Shown here one piece after another: positions 17,354 through 24,779 of a stretch of 64,000 bases of DNA. Below the pieces are notes generated by a model. That model was not told the origin of the DNA. It was given only the letters and a program-made list of their open reading frames with translations, and searched no databases. Source of the stretch: Confluentibacter sediminis (GTDB taxonomy: Bacteria; Bacteroidota; Bacteroidia; Flavobacteriales; Flavobacteriaceae); contig NZ_QKPO01000010.1 of the NCBI RefSeq assembly GCF_003258355.1, positions 62,001-126,000 on the forward strand, in the 5' to 3' direction. Position 1 is the first letter of the stretch, and each line of letters starts with the position of its first letter. The translations under genes were made by a program, and so were the position numbers.

Positions 17354-17572
17354 CGATAAAATAACTGTTTAGATATAATATTAAAATGTGATATGAGCGC
17401 ATGGAGATATTTTTTTAAATATTTGTTTATCAAAAATTAATTATTAACAAAGAATAATGACCTCTTTTTATTCGATTATAACATAATCGTAATGAAATCT
17501 ATTTTTCTTATTCTTTCTTCAAAAAGTTACAATTACTTTTTAAGGAGGTTCAGTTTCGTCTTAAACAATAAA

Positions 17573-19768
17573 ATGAACGAAACTAAAAATTTATTCACAT
17601 TTTTAGCACTTTTTGTGCTATCATATCTTGCTAATGCACAAGATAATCAAATTCAAAAAGATTCAACAAAAACTGAAACTTTAGACGAAGTTTTAGTTAA
17701 AGCAGTTCGTGTGAATGCGACCTCGCCCATCACACATTCCAATCTTACGAAAAAGGAATTGGAGAAACGTAATTTGGGTCAAGACTTACCCATTTTATTA
17801 AACTATTTGCCTTCTGTTGTAACCACTAGCGATGCAGGTGCTGGCGTTGGATATACGGGTATTAGAGTGCGCGGGGTAAGTGCGCAATCTACCAATGTAA
17901 CCATCAACGGAATTCCCTATAATGATGCCGAATCGTTAGGGTCTTTTTGGGTAGATCTTCCAGATTTCTCCTCATCAGTAGAAAGTCTTCAGTTACAACG
18001 TGGCGTTGGCACAAGTACCAATGGTTCTGGTGCTTTTGGAGCCAGTATTAATATTTTAACAGATGCTATTTCCGATAAAGCAAGTGCTGAAATTTCTAAT
18101 GCTTTTGGAACCTATAATACCAGAAGGCATAATGTAAAATTCAGCACAGGCTTAATCAATAATTATTTTGAATTATCTGGACGTTTATCCCAAATTAATT
18201 CCGATGGTTATATTGATAGAGCATCTTCCGATTTAAAGTCGTATTTCCTGCAAGGAGCTTATAAAGACGATAACACCTTAATTAAAGCATTGGTTTTTGG
18301 TGGTTATGAAGTTACCTATCAAGCTTGGAATGGTATAGACGCAGCCACTTTGGCCACCGATAGAACTTATAATCCATCTGGAATGTATACCGATGAAAAT
18401 GGCGATACCAGATTTCATGATAATGAAGTAGATGATTATAAACAAGATCATTATCAATTACATTGGAATGAGCGTTACAATAATAATTGGTCCACTAATT
18501 TAGGATTAAATTATACCTCTGGACGGGGCTTTTTTGAACAATACAAAGAAGATGAAGATTTTGCCGATTATAGTTTAACCGACATAACTATTGGTGGTGA
18601 AACCATTAATACAACCGACTTAATTAGACGCCGTTGGTTAGATAACGATTTTTATGTTGTAACTGCCAGCACCAATTATAAAAATGACAATCTAGATATG
18701 TCTTTTGGGACATCCTATAGTAGTTATAATGGCAAACATTTTGGAGAGATTATTTGGGCAAGATATGCTAGTAATTCTGAAATTGGCGATCATTATTATG
18801 ATGGAAAAGCAAAGAAAAAAGATTTTAGTGCATTTACAAAGGCAACGTTTAAGCTCAATGATAAACTAAGTTTATACGGTGATTTACAATTGAGATTTGT
18901 AGATTATAAAACGACAGGTTTAAGTTCAGATGTTGTTCCTTTTAATATTGATGAAAATTATAATTTTTTCAATCCTAAAGCGGGAATTACATATGAGTTG
19001 GACACCAAAAACAATATTTATTTCTCTTATGCTAGAGCCAATCGTGAACCAAGTCGTAGTGATTTTGAAAGTAATGTCGACATAAAGCCAGAACAATTAA
19101 ACGATTTTGAATTGGGTTTTAGGCATACGAATGAAACATTTAGAGTAAGTGCCAACGCTTATTATATGTTATATAATGAACAATTGGTTTTAACAGGTGC
19201 TTTGGATAATACAGGGTCGCCAGTAAGAACAAATAGTGGCGATAGTTATAGGGTAGGTTTAGAAGTTGATGCGGCTATTCAGATTACAAAGCAATTTGCA
19301 ATGCAACCAAATGTTACCATAAGTTCTAATAAAAACAAAGAAACTATTATTGAAAAAGATGGAGGTTTAGTGAATCTTGGAAAAACCAATATTTCATTCT
19401 CACCAGATTTTGTGGCGGCAAATGCTTTAGTATTTCAACCAATAGCAAATTTTCAAATGTCATTTTTAAGTAAATATGTTGGTGAACAGTTTATGGGAAA
19501 TACAGATTCTAAAGCTTCAAAATTGGATAGTTATTTTGTTAATGATTTGAATATAACTTATGAAATTAAACCAAATTCCATTTTCAAATCTATTTTATTT
19601 TCAGGGTTGGTAAATAATATTTTTGGAGAAAAATATGTTTCTAATGGTTATTATTACACGTATGATGACGATTTTTCGAATCCAGGAACCATTACAACTA
19701 TTGAGGGTGCAGGCTATTACCCACAAGCAACAACAAACTTTTTGGTAGGAGTTACATTGAAATTTTAG
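17573..19768 (+). CDS. TonB-dependent outer-membrane receptor, probably for thiamine
   Basis: The better start is the ATG at 17573 (731 aa), giving a normal signal peptide (FTFLALFVLSYLANAQ); an in-frame ATG at 17492 would add 27 residues without leader character. A TonB-box-like ETLDEVLVKAV stretch is followed by a plug domain (LPSVVTTSDAGAGVGYTGIR, VRGVSAQSTNVTINGIPYND) and a long beta-barrel ending in an aromatic residue (LVGVTLKF). The upstream TPP riboswitch makes thiamine or a derivative the likely ligand, passed on to the PnuC-type inner-membrane carrier encoded just upstream. No SusD-like partner gene follows. Confidence 0.9.
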   Translation: MNETKNLFTFLALFVLSYLANAQDNQIQKDSTKTETLDEVLVKAVRVNATSPITHSNLTKKELEKRNLGQDLPILLNYLPSVVTTSDAGAGVGYTGIRVRGVSAQSTNVTINGIPYNDAESLGSFWVDLPDFSSSVESLQLQRGVGTSTNGSGAFGASINILTDAISDKASAEISNAFGTYNTRRHNVKFSTGLINNYFELSGRLSQINSDGYIDRASSDLKSYFLQGAYKDDNTLIKALVFGGYEVTYQAWNGIDAATLATDRTYNPSGMYTDENGDTRFHDNEVDDYKQDHYQLHWNERYNNNWSTNLGLNYTSGRGFFEQYKEDEDFADYSLTDITIGGETINTTDLIRRRWLDNDFYVVTASTNYKNDNLDMSFGTSYSSYNGKHFGEIIWARYASNSEIGDHYYDGKAKKKDFSAFTKATFKLNDKLSLYGDLQLRFVDYKTTGLSSDVVPFNIDENYNFFNPKAGITYELDTKNNIYFSYARANREPSRSDFESNVDIKPEQLNDFELGFRHTNETFRVSANAYYMLYNEQLVLTGALDNTGSPVRTNSGDSYRVGLEVDAAIQITKQFAMQPNVTISSNKNKETIIEKDGGLVNLGKTNISFSPDFVAANALVFQPIANFQMSFLSKYVGEQFMGNTDSKASKLDSYFVNDLNITYEIKPNSIFKSILFSGLVNNIFGEKYVSNGYYYTYDDDFSNPGTITTIEGAGYYPQATTNFLVGVTLKF

Positions 19769-19791
19769 CTTTGTTCTTTCATTATATGAAT

Positions 19792-19820
19792 AAAAAGCGA
19801 CTCATTTGAGTCGCTTTTTT
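19792..19820. terminator. Bidirectional terminator between convergent genes
   Basis: A perfect 13-bp stem (19792-19804 with 19807-19819) flanked by A and T runs lies between the receptor gene and the convergent lipoprotein gene and should stop transcription from both sides. Confidence 0.88.
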
Positions 19821-20247
19821 AATTATAAACTAAAAGAACATTCCCATTTTGTTCAACCCTGTAATTTTTTAAAGGACATTGTAATTCCCCATTGCCTATG
19901 GCCTGACCAGTAACAAGGCTATAAGTGTTTTCATCGCCACAACCACAAGTGCCATTTAAACCAGAAATGGTAAGTGCAGAACAAGAACTTGGTGCATGGT
20001 TGGGGTCGCTAGCATCCCAAGCCAGATAGCCGGAACCTGTATTTGTAACTATAATACCTGCATTTCCTGCATTAGAAATATATACGGAATTACTTATAAA
20101 TTGTAGTTGGCTATACTGCGGTAAATTCATGTTTATGCTCACATTAACTCCAACATTCAAAAGGAATCTACAGTTTTTATTGTCAACTGAGTTTCCGCTA
20201 CAAGATAAAATAATAGTAAATAATAATAAGTAGAAAGAAGATTTCAT
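19819..20247 (-). CDS. Rieske-like lipoprotein with altered cluster ligands
   Basis: A 142-residue protein with a lipobox (TIILSC, Cys16) after a hydrophobic leader, so it should be membrane-anchored. The C-terminal half follows the Rieske fold pattern: CGCGDENTYSLVTGQAIGNG at about 101-120 corresponds to the CPxHG...F...TG segment, and LKNYRVEQNGNVLLVY is the usual last strands. The ligands are not canonical: the histidine expected after the second cysteine is Gly/Asp, and the first motif reads DPNHAPSSC instead of CxH. It probably cannot hold a normal 2Fe-2S Rieske cluster. Related flavobacterial lipoproteins share the fold; function unknown. Confidence 0.75.
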   Translation of the reverse strand: MKSSFYLLLFTIILSCSGNSVDNKNCRFLLNVGVNVSINMNLPQYSQLQFISNSVYISNAGNAGIIVTNTGSGYLAWDASDPNHAPSSCSALTISGLNGTCGCGDENTYSLVTGQAIGNGELQCPLKNYRVEQNGNVLLVYN

Positions 20248-20387
20248 TAATAATTAATTTTTGAAACGCAATTTACAACAAAAAGCAAATTGAGATATTA
20301 TTTTGTATATGTCCTCTTAACATTTCTGTTTTGGTAAGAGGGAAAGTGCTTTTTAGGTTATTCCTCAATATATAACTAAAAATTTTG

Positions 20388-20395
20388 TACTTTTG
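20388..20395 (+). promoter_or_regulatory. Candidate -7 box of the greA promoter
   Basis: TACTTTTG fits TAnnTTTG. It is 98 bp upstream of greA, and two terminator-like hairpins lie between it and the gene. No ideal TTG box was found upstream, so the start point should be checked. Confidence 0.45.
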
Positions 20396-20401
20396 TTATT
20401 C

Positions 20402-20426
20402 AATCTCGTGGAAACGGGATTTTTTT
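20402..20426 (+). terminator. First terminator-like hairpin in the greA leader
   Basis: An 8-bp stem (20402-20409 with 20414-20421, including one G-U pair) with a GGAA tetraloop runs directly into a run of T (20420-20426). It has the form of an intrinsic terminator only a few bases after the expected transcription start, upstream of greA. Confidence 0.65.
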
Positions 20427-20473
20427 ATTCCGAACTCTTGCACTATAATGTGGTTGTGTTTCGGAATCTTTTT
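20427..20473 (+). terminator. Second terminator-like hairpin in the greA leader
   Basis: ATTCCGAA at 20427-20434 pairs perfectly with TTCGGAAT at 20460-20467 across a loop of about 25 nt, and CTTTTTATT follows. The long loop makes it weaker than the first hairpin. It ends 20 nt before the greA ATG. Confidence 0.5.
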
Positions 20474-20493
20474 ATTAAATAAACGATGAAGTT

Positions 20494-20967
20494 ATGAGTA
20501 AAGTATCTTACTATACACCTGAAGGATTAAAAAAATTAAGAGACGAATTGCAACAGTTGAAAGATGTTGAACGTGTAAAAGCGTCAAAAGCGATTGCTGA
20601 AGCTAGAGATAAAGGTGATTTAAGTGAAAATGCAGAGTATGATGCTGCTAAAGAAGCACAAGGTATGTTGGAAATGCGAATTTCTAAGTTAGAGGAAGCT
20701 TTAGCGGGTGCACGTGTGATTGATGAATCTCAAATGGACACGTCAAAAATATTGGTATTATCTAAAGTAAAAATAAAGAATCAAACCAACGGCATGGAAA
20801 TGAACTATACGTTGGTGGCTGATGGTGAAGCCAATTTGGCAGCAGGAAAAATTTCTGTTAACTCACCAATTGGTAAGGGATTGTTAGGTAAATCTGTTGG
20901 TGATGTTGCCGAAATTCAAGTGCCAAATGGCGTGATAAAATTTGATATCATAGAAATTTCCAGATAG
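20494..20967 (+). CDS. greA: Transcription elongation factor GreA
   Basis: The 157-residue protein shows both GreA domains: the N-terminal coiled coil (TPEGLKKLRDELQQLK ... ARDKGDLSENAEYDAAKEAQ, with the acidic DLSENAEYD tip that enters the polymerase channel) and the C-terminal FKBP-like domain ending in SPIGKGLLGKSVGDVAEI. It stimulates transcript cleavage in backtracked RNA polymerase. It is followed by a strong terminator, so it forms its own unit. Its leader holds two terminator-like hairpins, which suggests control by early termination. Confidence 0.97.
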   Translation: MSKVSYYTPEGLKKLRDELQQLKDVERVKASKAIAEARDKGDLSENAEYDAAKEAQGMLEMRISKLEEALAGARVIDESQMDTSKILVLSKVKIKNQTNGMEMNYTLVADGEANLAAGKISVNSPIGKGLLGKSVGDVAEIQVPNGVIKFDIIEISR

Positions 20968-20991
20968 AAATTTTCGATAAAATAAATTTTA

Positions 20992-21029
20992 AAAGATTCC
21001 TGAGATGTTAAAATCAGGAATCTTTTTAT
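20992..21029 (+). terminator. greA terminator
   Basis: A perfect 12-bp stem (20992-21003 with 21014-21025) with a 10-nt loop is followed by T residues, 24 bp after the greA stop. Confidence 0.88.
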
Positions 21030-21060
21030 ATTTACAAAACACTCTCAAACCCTTCGTTTT

Positions 21061-21468
21061 ATGGCTTCAATTTTCACTAAAATAGTAAATGGCGAAATTC
21101 CATGTTATAAAATAGCTGAAACAGATCAGTTTTTAGCATTTTTAGATATCAACCCCAATAGTAAAGGACATACACTTTGTATTCCTAAAATGGAAGTTGA
21201 CAAACTTTTTGATTTAGATGAAGCTACTTATAATGGCTTAATGAATTTTTCAAGAAAAGTTGCCATAGCTATAGAAAAAACAATTCCCTGTAAACGAATC
21301 GGAATGACTGTTATTGGTTTAGAAGTACCACATGCACATGTACATTTAATTCCGTTGCACACTATGGAGGATGTTCGTTTCATTCAAAAATCAAAAATGA
21401 CATCAGAAGAATTAGAAGATACGGCCAACGCTATTAAAGCTCAATTAGACTTACATAAGAGTAACTAA
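21061..21468 (+). CDS. HIT family protein
   Basis: A 135-residue member of the histidine triad nucleotide-binding family. The active-site triad is in VPHAHVHLIPL (about 97-107), and FLDINPNSKGHTLCIPK is the usual upstream segment. HINT-type members hydrolyse purine nucleoside phosphoramidates or adenylylated amines; the physiological substrate is not known. It follows greA after a terminator, an arrangement often seen in Flavobacteriia, and its 3' end overlaps the convergent zinc-ribbon gene by 18 bp. Confidence 0.93.
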   Translation: MASIFTKIVNGEIPCYKIAETDQFLAFLDINPNSKGHTLCIPKMEVDKLFDLDEATYNGLMNFSRKVAIAIEKTIPCKRIGMTVIGLEVPHAHVHLIPLHTMEDVRFIQKSKMTSEELEDTANAIKAQLDLHKSN

Positions 21469-21795
21469 TAAAATTATCGTGATAGCAATCAGAGAAACAG
21501 AAGCTATTATAATCCAAGATGTTTTTTTAATATAAGTGGATGGGGTCATTGGAGTAAATGACTTTTGTTGGTATTCTACAATACGTTCTATATCATCTGT
21601 CCACTGCACAGGATAAATCGCATTATTACATGTTTTACAATGAATGCTATGCGTGATGTCAAGTGTAATGGATTTATAAAATTGATTTTGTATAACCTTT
21701 TGTTTAAAAGTTAGTATTAACCCTTCTTTGCCATAACATTCAGGACAATTATTGTTTAAAGATACTTCCTTTACTGTTATAAGATTTTCATCCAT
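21451..21795 (-). CDS. Small membrane protein with zinc-ribbon-like cysteines
   Basis: A 114-residue protein with CPEC near residue 17 and CKTC near residue 53, which could form a zinc ribbon, then a single C-terminal transmembrane helix (about 92-113). It overlaps the end of the upstream histidine kinase gene by 8 bp, so it is cotranslated with it and may help or modulate that kinase. The family is not recognised. Confidence 0.7.
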   Translation of the reverse strand: MDENLITVKEVSLNNNCPECYGKEGLILTFKQKVIQNQFYKSITLDITHSIHCKTCNNAIYPVQWTDDIERIVEYQQKSFTPMTPSTYIKKTSWIIIASVSLIAITIILLVTLM

Positions 21796-22948
21796 TATAA
21801 GCTCTTTTTAATGCAATTTGTATAGTTGTTCCTTTGCCGATCTCAGATTGTAATACTTTAATCGTTCCTCCATGAAAATCTTCAATAATGCGTTTGGTAA
21901 GTGATAAACCCAAACCCCAACCTCTTTTTTTTGTTGTGAAACCTGGATCAAAAATCTTTTTAAATAGTTTTTTTGGAATCCCTTTTCCAGTATCTGTCAC
22001 ACTTACTTTTACATTATCTTCCAATTGAGATATTTCAACAATAAGTTTCCCTCTACCTTTCATGGCATCAATGGCATTTTTAACTAAGTTTTCAATAACC
22101 CAGCTATATAATTGTTTGTTTAGGTTAACAGGAATGTCGCCTTCCGGTATTATAATTTCAAAATCTACCAGTTTAGATGAGCGTGACTTTAAATAGTCAT
22201 AAGAATTAATGGTTTCATTGATAATGTCTACCATTTCTAAAGTAGGAACAGAGCCTATTTTACTAAATCTTTCAGTTATTGTTTGCAGTCTATCTATATC
22301 TTTTTCAATTTCAATAATATAATCTGGATTTAAGTTTTCACTTTTTAAAATTTCAGTCCAACCAATTAAAGATGATAGTGGGGTGCCTATTTGATGGGCC
22401 GTTTCTTTTGCCATACCAGACCAAAGTTTATTCTGGGTAGCATTTTTGTTGCTTTTATAAAAGAAAAATATAAATGCAGAAAACAAGAATATAATAAGTA
22501 ATAATGCTAAAGGATAGTATTTTAGTTTATTTAAAAGAGGAGAATTCCCGTAATATATTTTACTAATTACTTTACCTCCAACCTCAATAGGTATTGGTCT
22601 GTTTTCTTGTTCAAACTTTAATATTAAGCTTTTAATATATAATGAATCGGAAATTTTAGTTTCATCTATATTGTTATAATCATCTAAACTGCCATCTTCA
22701 TTAACAATTAACATGGGTGTTGTTTTATTGCCACTCAATATTTTTAAGGTAAGATTTAGGTTAACATTGGTTTCTTCACTTTGAATTAAATCGATTTGAG
22801 CAAACGAAAATTGTTCCATTTTGGTGCGCTCTTCATCTTTAAAATATTGAAAAAACTCATAAGTTTTCCACAATATAAGTGAAACAATAGCAAATGATAG
22901 GATGACCATTGCCCATCGTAACGCATTTCTATAATCTGTAAAAATCAC
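21788..22948 (-). CDS. Sensor histidine kinase without adjacent regulator
   Basis: A 386-residue kinase with two transmembrane helices (about 11-28 and 146-164) bracketing a periplasmic sensor of about 115 residues. The H box is MAKETAHQIGTPLSSLIGW (His185), followed by an N box ENLVKNAIDAM, DTGKGIP, and GWGLGLSLTKRIIEDFHGG. AKETAHQIGTPLSS is a variant typical of a conserved Bacteroidota kinase. No response regulator is next to it; the only partner is the zinc-ribbon membrane protein that overlaps its 3' end. Signal and partner regulator are unknown. Confidence 0.92.
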   Translation of the reverse strand: MIFTDYRNALRWAMVILSFAIVSLILWKTYEFFQYFKDEERTKMEQFSFAQIDLIQSEETNVNLNLTLKILSGNKTTPMLIVNEDGSLDDYNNIDETKISDSLYIKSLILKFEQENRPIPIEVGGKVISKIYYGNSPLLNKLKYYPLALLLIIFLFSAFIFFFYKSNKNATQNKLWSGMAKETAHQIGTPLSSLIGWTEILKSENLNPDYIIEIEKDIDRLQTITERFSKIGSVPTLEMVDIINETINSYDYLKSRSSKLVDFEIIIPEGDIPVNLNKQLYSWVIENLVKNAIDAMKGRGKLIVEISQLEDNVKVSVTDTGKGIPKKLFKKIFDPGFTTKKRGWGLGLSLTKRIIEDFHGGTIKVLQSEIGKGTTIQIALKRAYNG

Positions 22949-23043
22949 TAATAGTTATTTTAAATATGTAATATAATGCAATTCTGTTAATATTATTGTT
23001 CAACTTGTTAGTAAATCAGTTTTTAGTTGTTTAATAGAATGGC

Positions 23044-23051
23044 TATATTTG
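23044..23051 (+). promoter_or_regulatory. Candidate -7 box for the DUF3127 gene
   Basis: TATATTTG matches TAnnTTTG and lies 45 bp before the ATG at 23096. A TTG is present upstream but at a shorter distance (14 bp) than usual. Confidence 0.4.
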
Positions 23052-23095
23052 TTAAATACGAATATAATTGTAAAATAAGATTTAAATAATAATCA

Positions 23096-23473
23096 ATGGA
23101 AGTTCAAGGAAGAGTAAAAATGATAGGTGATACCCAGACTTTTGGTACTGGAGGGTTTAGAAAAAGAGAGATAGTAGTCACTACAGAAGAGCAATATCCA
23201 CAACACATTATGGTGGAATTTGTACAAGATAAATGTGATTTGTTGAATAGTTATAAAGAAGGACAACAAGTAAAAATAAGTATCAATTTACGCGGTAGAG
23301 AATGGGTAAACCCACAAGGTGAAACTAAATATTTTAACTCTATTCAAGGCTGGAGAATTGAAGCGTTGCAGGCAAATGCTTCAGACGGAAGTTTGCCACC
23401 AGTACCACCCATGGATGCTTTTGAGCCGGCAGGAAATTTGAATGAAGAGGACCATGACGATTTGCCCTTTTAA
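23096..23473 (+). CDS. DUF3127 protein with SSB-like acidic C-terminal tip
   Basis: The 125-residue protein begins with a DUF3127 domain (MEVQGRVKMIGDTQTFGTGG; FVQDKCDLLNSYKEGQQVKI; NLRGREWVNPQGETKYFNSI), which reads like a small OB-fold. A Pro-rich flexible linker (about 100-113) follows, then the acidic tail NEEDHDDLPF at the very C-terminus. SSB ends in almost the same tip (DDDIPF or DDDLPF), which recruits DNA repair and replication proteins. The protein is probably a ssDNA-binding or SSB-like factor. It is a monocistronic unit with its own promoter box and terminator. Confidence 0.85.
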   Translation: MEVQGRVKMIGDTQTFGTGGFRKREIVVTTEEQYPQHIMVEFVQDKCDLLNSYKEGQQVKISINLRGREWVNPQGETKYFNSIQGWRIEALQANASDGSLPPVPPMDAFEPAGNLNEEDHDDLPF

Positions 23474-23478
23474 TTAAT

Positions 23479-23502
23479 TGCCTTCCTGTGAAGGCAGGAA
23501 TC
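23479..23502. repeat. Short intergenic palindrome (CCTTC...GAAGG type)
   Basis: TGCCTTC (23479-23485) pairs with GAAGGCA (23490-23496), continuing into GGAATC. The sequence resembles the ATTCCTGC/GCAGGAAT element at 34696-34763, a common kind of dispersed repeat in Flavobacteriia. Confidence 0.5.
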
Positions 23503-23512
23503 TCTTAAATAT

Positions 23513-23547
23513 AACCTCGATGTTTACAATAACCTCGAGGTTTTTTA
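23513..23547 (+). terminator. Terminator after the DUF3127 gene
   Basis: An 8-bp stem AACCTCGA/TCGAGGTT (23513-23520 with 23535-23542) is followed by TTTT. The loop is 14 nt. Confidence 0.7.
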
Positions 23548-23568
23548 TTTTTATTAAAATGTTTATTT

Positions 23569-24198
23569 ATGCATTATCTCACAAAAGAAATTTGGTTTCC
23601 TAATGTATCTGAAGCTACGGAGGATGGCTTGCTGGCTATTGGTGGTGATTTGTCTGTAAAGAGATTGTTGTTAGCATATAAAAATGGTGTTTTTCCTTGG
23701 TTTAGCGAAGGTGAGCCAATATTATGGTGGTCTCCTAACCCACGTTTTGTCTTGTTTCCAGAAAAGTTGAAAATATCTAAAAGCATGAAACAAATTTTGC
23801 GAAACAAAAATTATACGGTTACTGTAAATAAGGCCTTTAAAGAGGTGATTGCCGAATGTTCTAAAATAAAACGTAGTGGACAAGGAGGAACGTGGATAAC
23901 TGAAAGCATGATGGAGGCTTACTCGAATTTAAACAAATTAGGTTATGCAAAATCTATTGAGGTTTGGAAGGAAGATGAATTGGTTGGTGGCTTTTATGGT
24001 ATCGATTTAAACAATGGTGTGTTTTGTGGAGAAAGTATGTTTTCTAAAGAAAGTAATGCCAGTAAAACAGCCTTTATAACTTTTGTTCAGAATACTAATT
24101 ACAAATTGATTGACTGCCAGGTTTATACAAATCATTTAGAAAGTTTGGGTGCTGAAGAGATTTCTCGGGAGGCTTTTTTTAATTATTTAAATGATTGA
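23569..24198 (+). CDS. aat: Leucyl/phenylalanyl-tRNA--protein transferase
   Basis: The 209-residue enzyme adds Leu or Phe to N-terminal Lys or Arg of proteins, marking them for ClpAP degradation (bacterial N-end rule). Typical motifs are [54 protein letters not shown] and the C-terminal [17 protein letters not shown] and [15 protein letters not shown]. Length is normal. It stands alone between terminators and the ECF sigma gene; no clp gene is nearby. Confidence 0.96.
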   Translation: MHYLTKEIWFPNVSEATEDGLLAIGGDLSVKRLLLAYKNGVFPWFSEGEPILWWSPNPRFVLFPEKLKISKSMKQILRNKNYTVTVNKAFKEVIAECSKIKRSGQGGTWITESMMEAYSNLNKLGYAKSIEVWKEDELVGGFYGIDLNNGVFCGESMFSKESNASKTAFITFVQNTNYKLIDCQVYTNHLESLGAEEISREAFFNYLND

Positions 24199-24300
24199 TA
24201 TTTAGTGTTTTGTAAATAAAAAATAAATTCTGTAATATTTTTGATTTTTAAACAACATATGTGATGTATAATAATCTAATTAGAATTTAAAATTAATAAA

Positions 24301-24777
24301 GTGTCTATACAAAATGAAGATTTTCTAAAGACTATTCATAAACATCAAGGGCTAATTCACAAGGTTTGCAATATTTATAGAGATAATAGAGAGGATAAAG
24401 AAGATTTATTTCAAGAAATAACCTATCAATTATGGAAATCTTATCCAAAATTTGAAGGTAAATCTAAAATAACAACGTGGATGTACAAAATTGCTTTGAA
24501 TACTGCCATGGCAAGTTTTAGAAAAACAAAAGTACCCATATCTCATGTAAAAGAACTTCCTGATATTCAATCTGAAATAAAACAAGATGATGTTAGAAAA
24601 GAAAAACTTTTTTGGGCTGTAAGGCAATTAGATGATGCTGAAAAAGCTATTATATCATTATATCTAGACGATTATGATTTAACTGAAATAGCGGATATCA
24701 CAGGAATTACAAAAAATAATGTGAGTGTGCGCTTAAACCGAATTAAAAACAAAATAAAAACATTAATAAATATATAA
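24301..24777 (+). CDS. ECF-type RNA polymerase sigma factor
   Basis: The 158-residue protein starts with GTG at 24301 and has the two sigma regions: region 2 (DNREDKEDLFQEITYQLWKSY; KITTWMYKIALNTAM) and region 4 (LDDYDLTEIADITGITKNNVSVRLNRIKNKI). It begins about 100 bp after aat and is followed after 2 bp by a membrane protein gene, the usual place of an anti-sigma factor. It is therefore a stress- or envelope-responsive sigma factor candidate; its regulon cannot be read here. Confidence 0.92.
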   Translation: MSIQNEDFLKTIHKHQGLIHKVCNIYRDNREDKEDLFQEITYQLWKSYPKFEGKSKITTWMYKIALNTAMASFRKTKVPISHVKELPDIQSEIKQDDVRKEKLFWAVRQLDDAEKAIISLYLDDYDLTEIADITGITKNNVSVRLNRIKNKIKTLINI

Positions 24778-24779
24778 TT

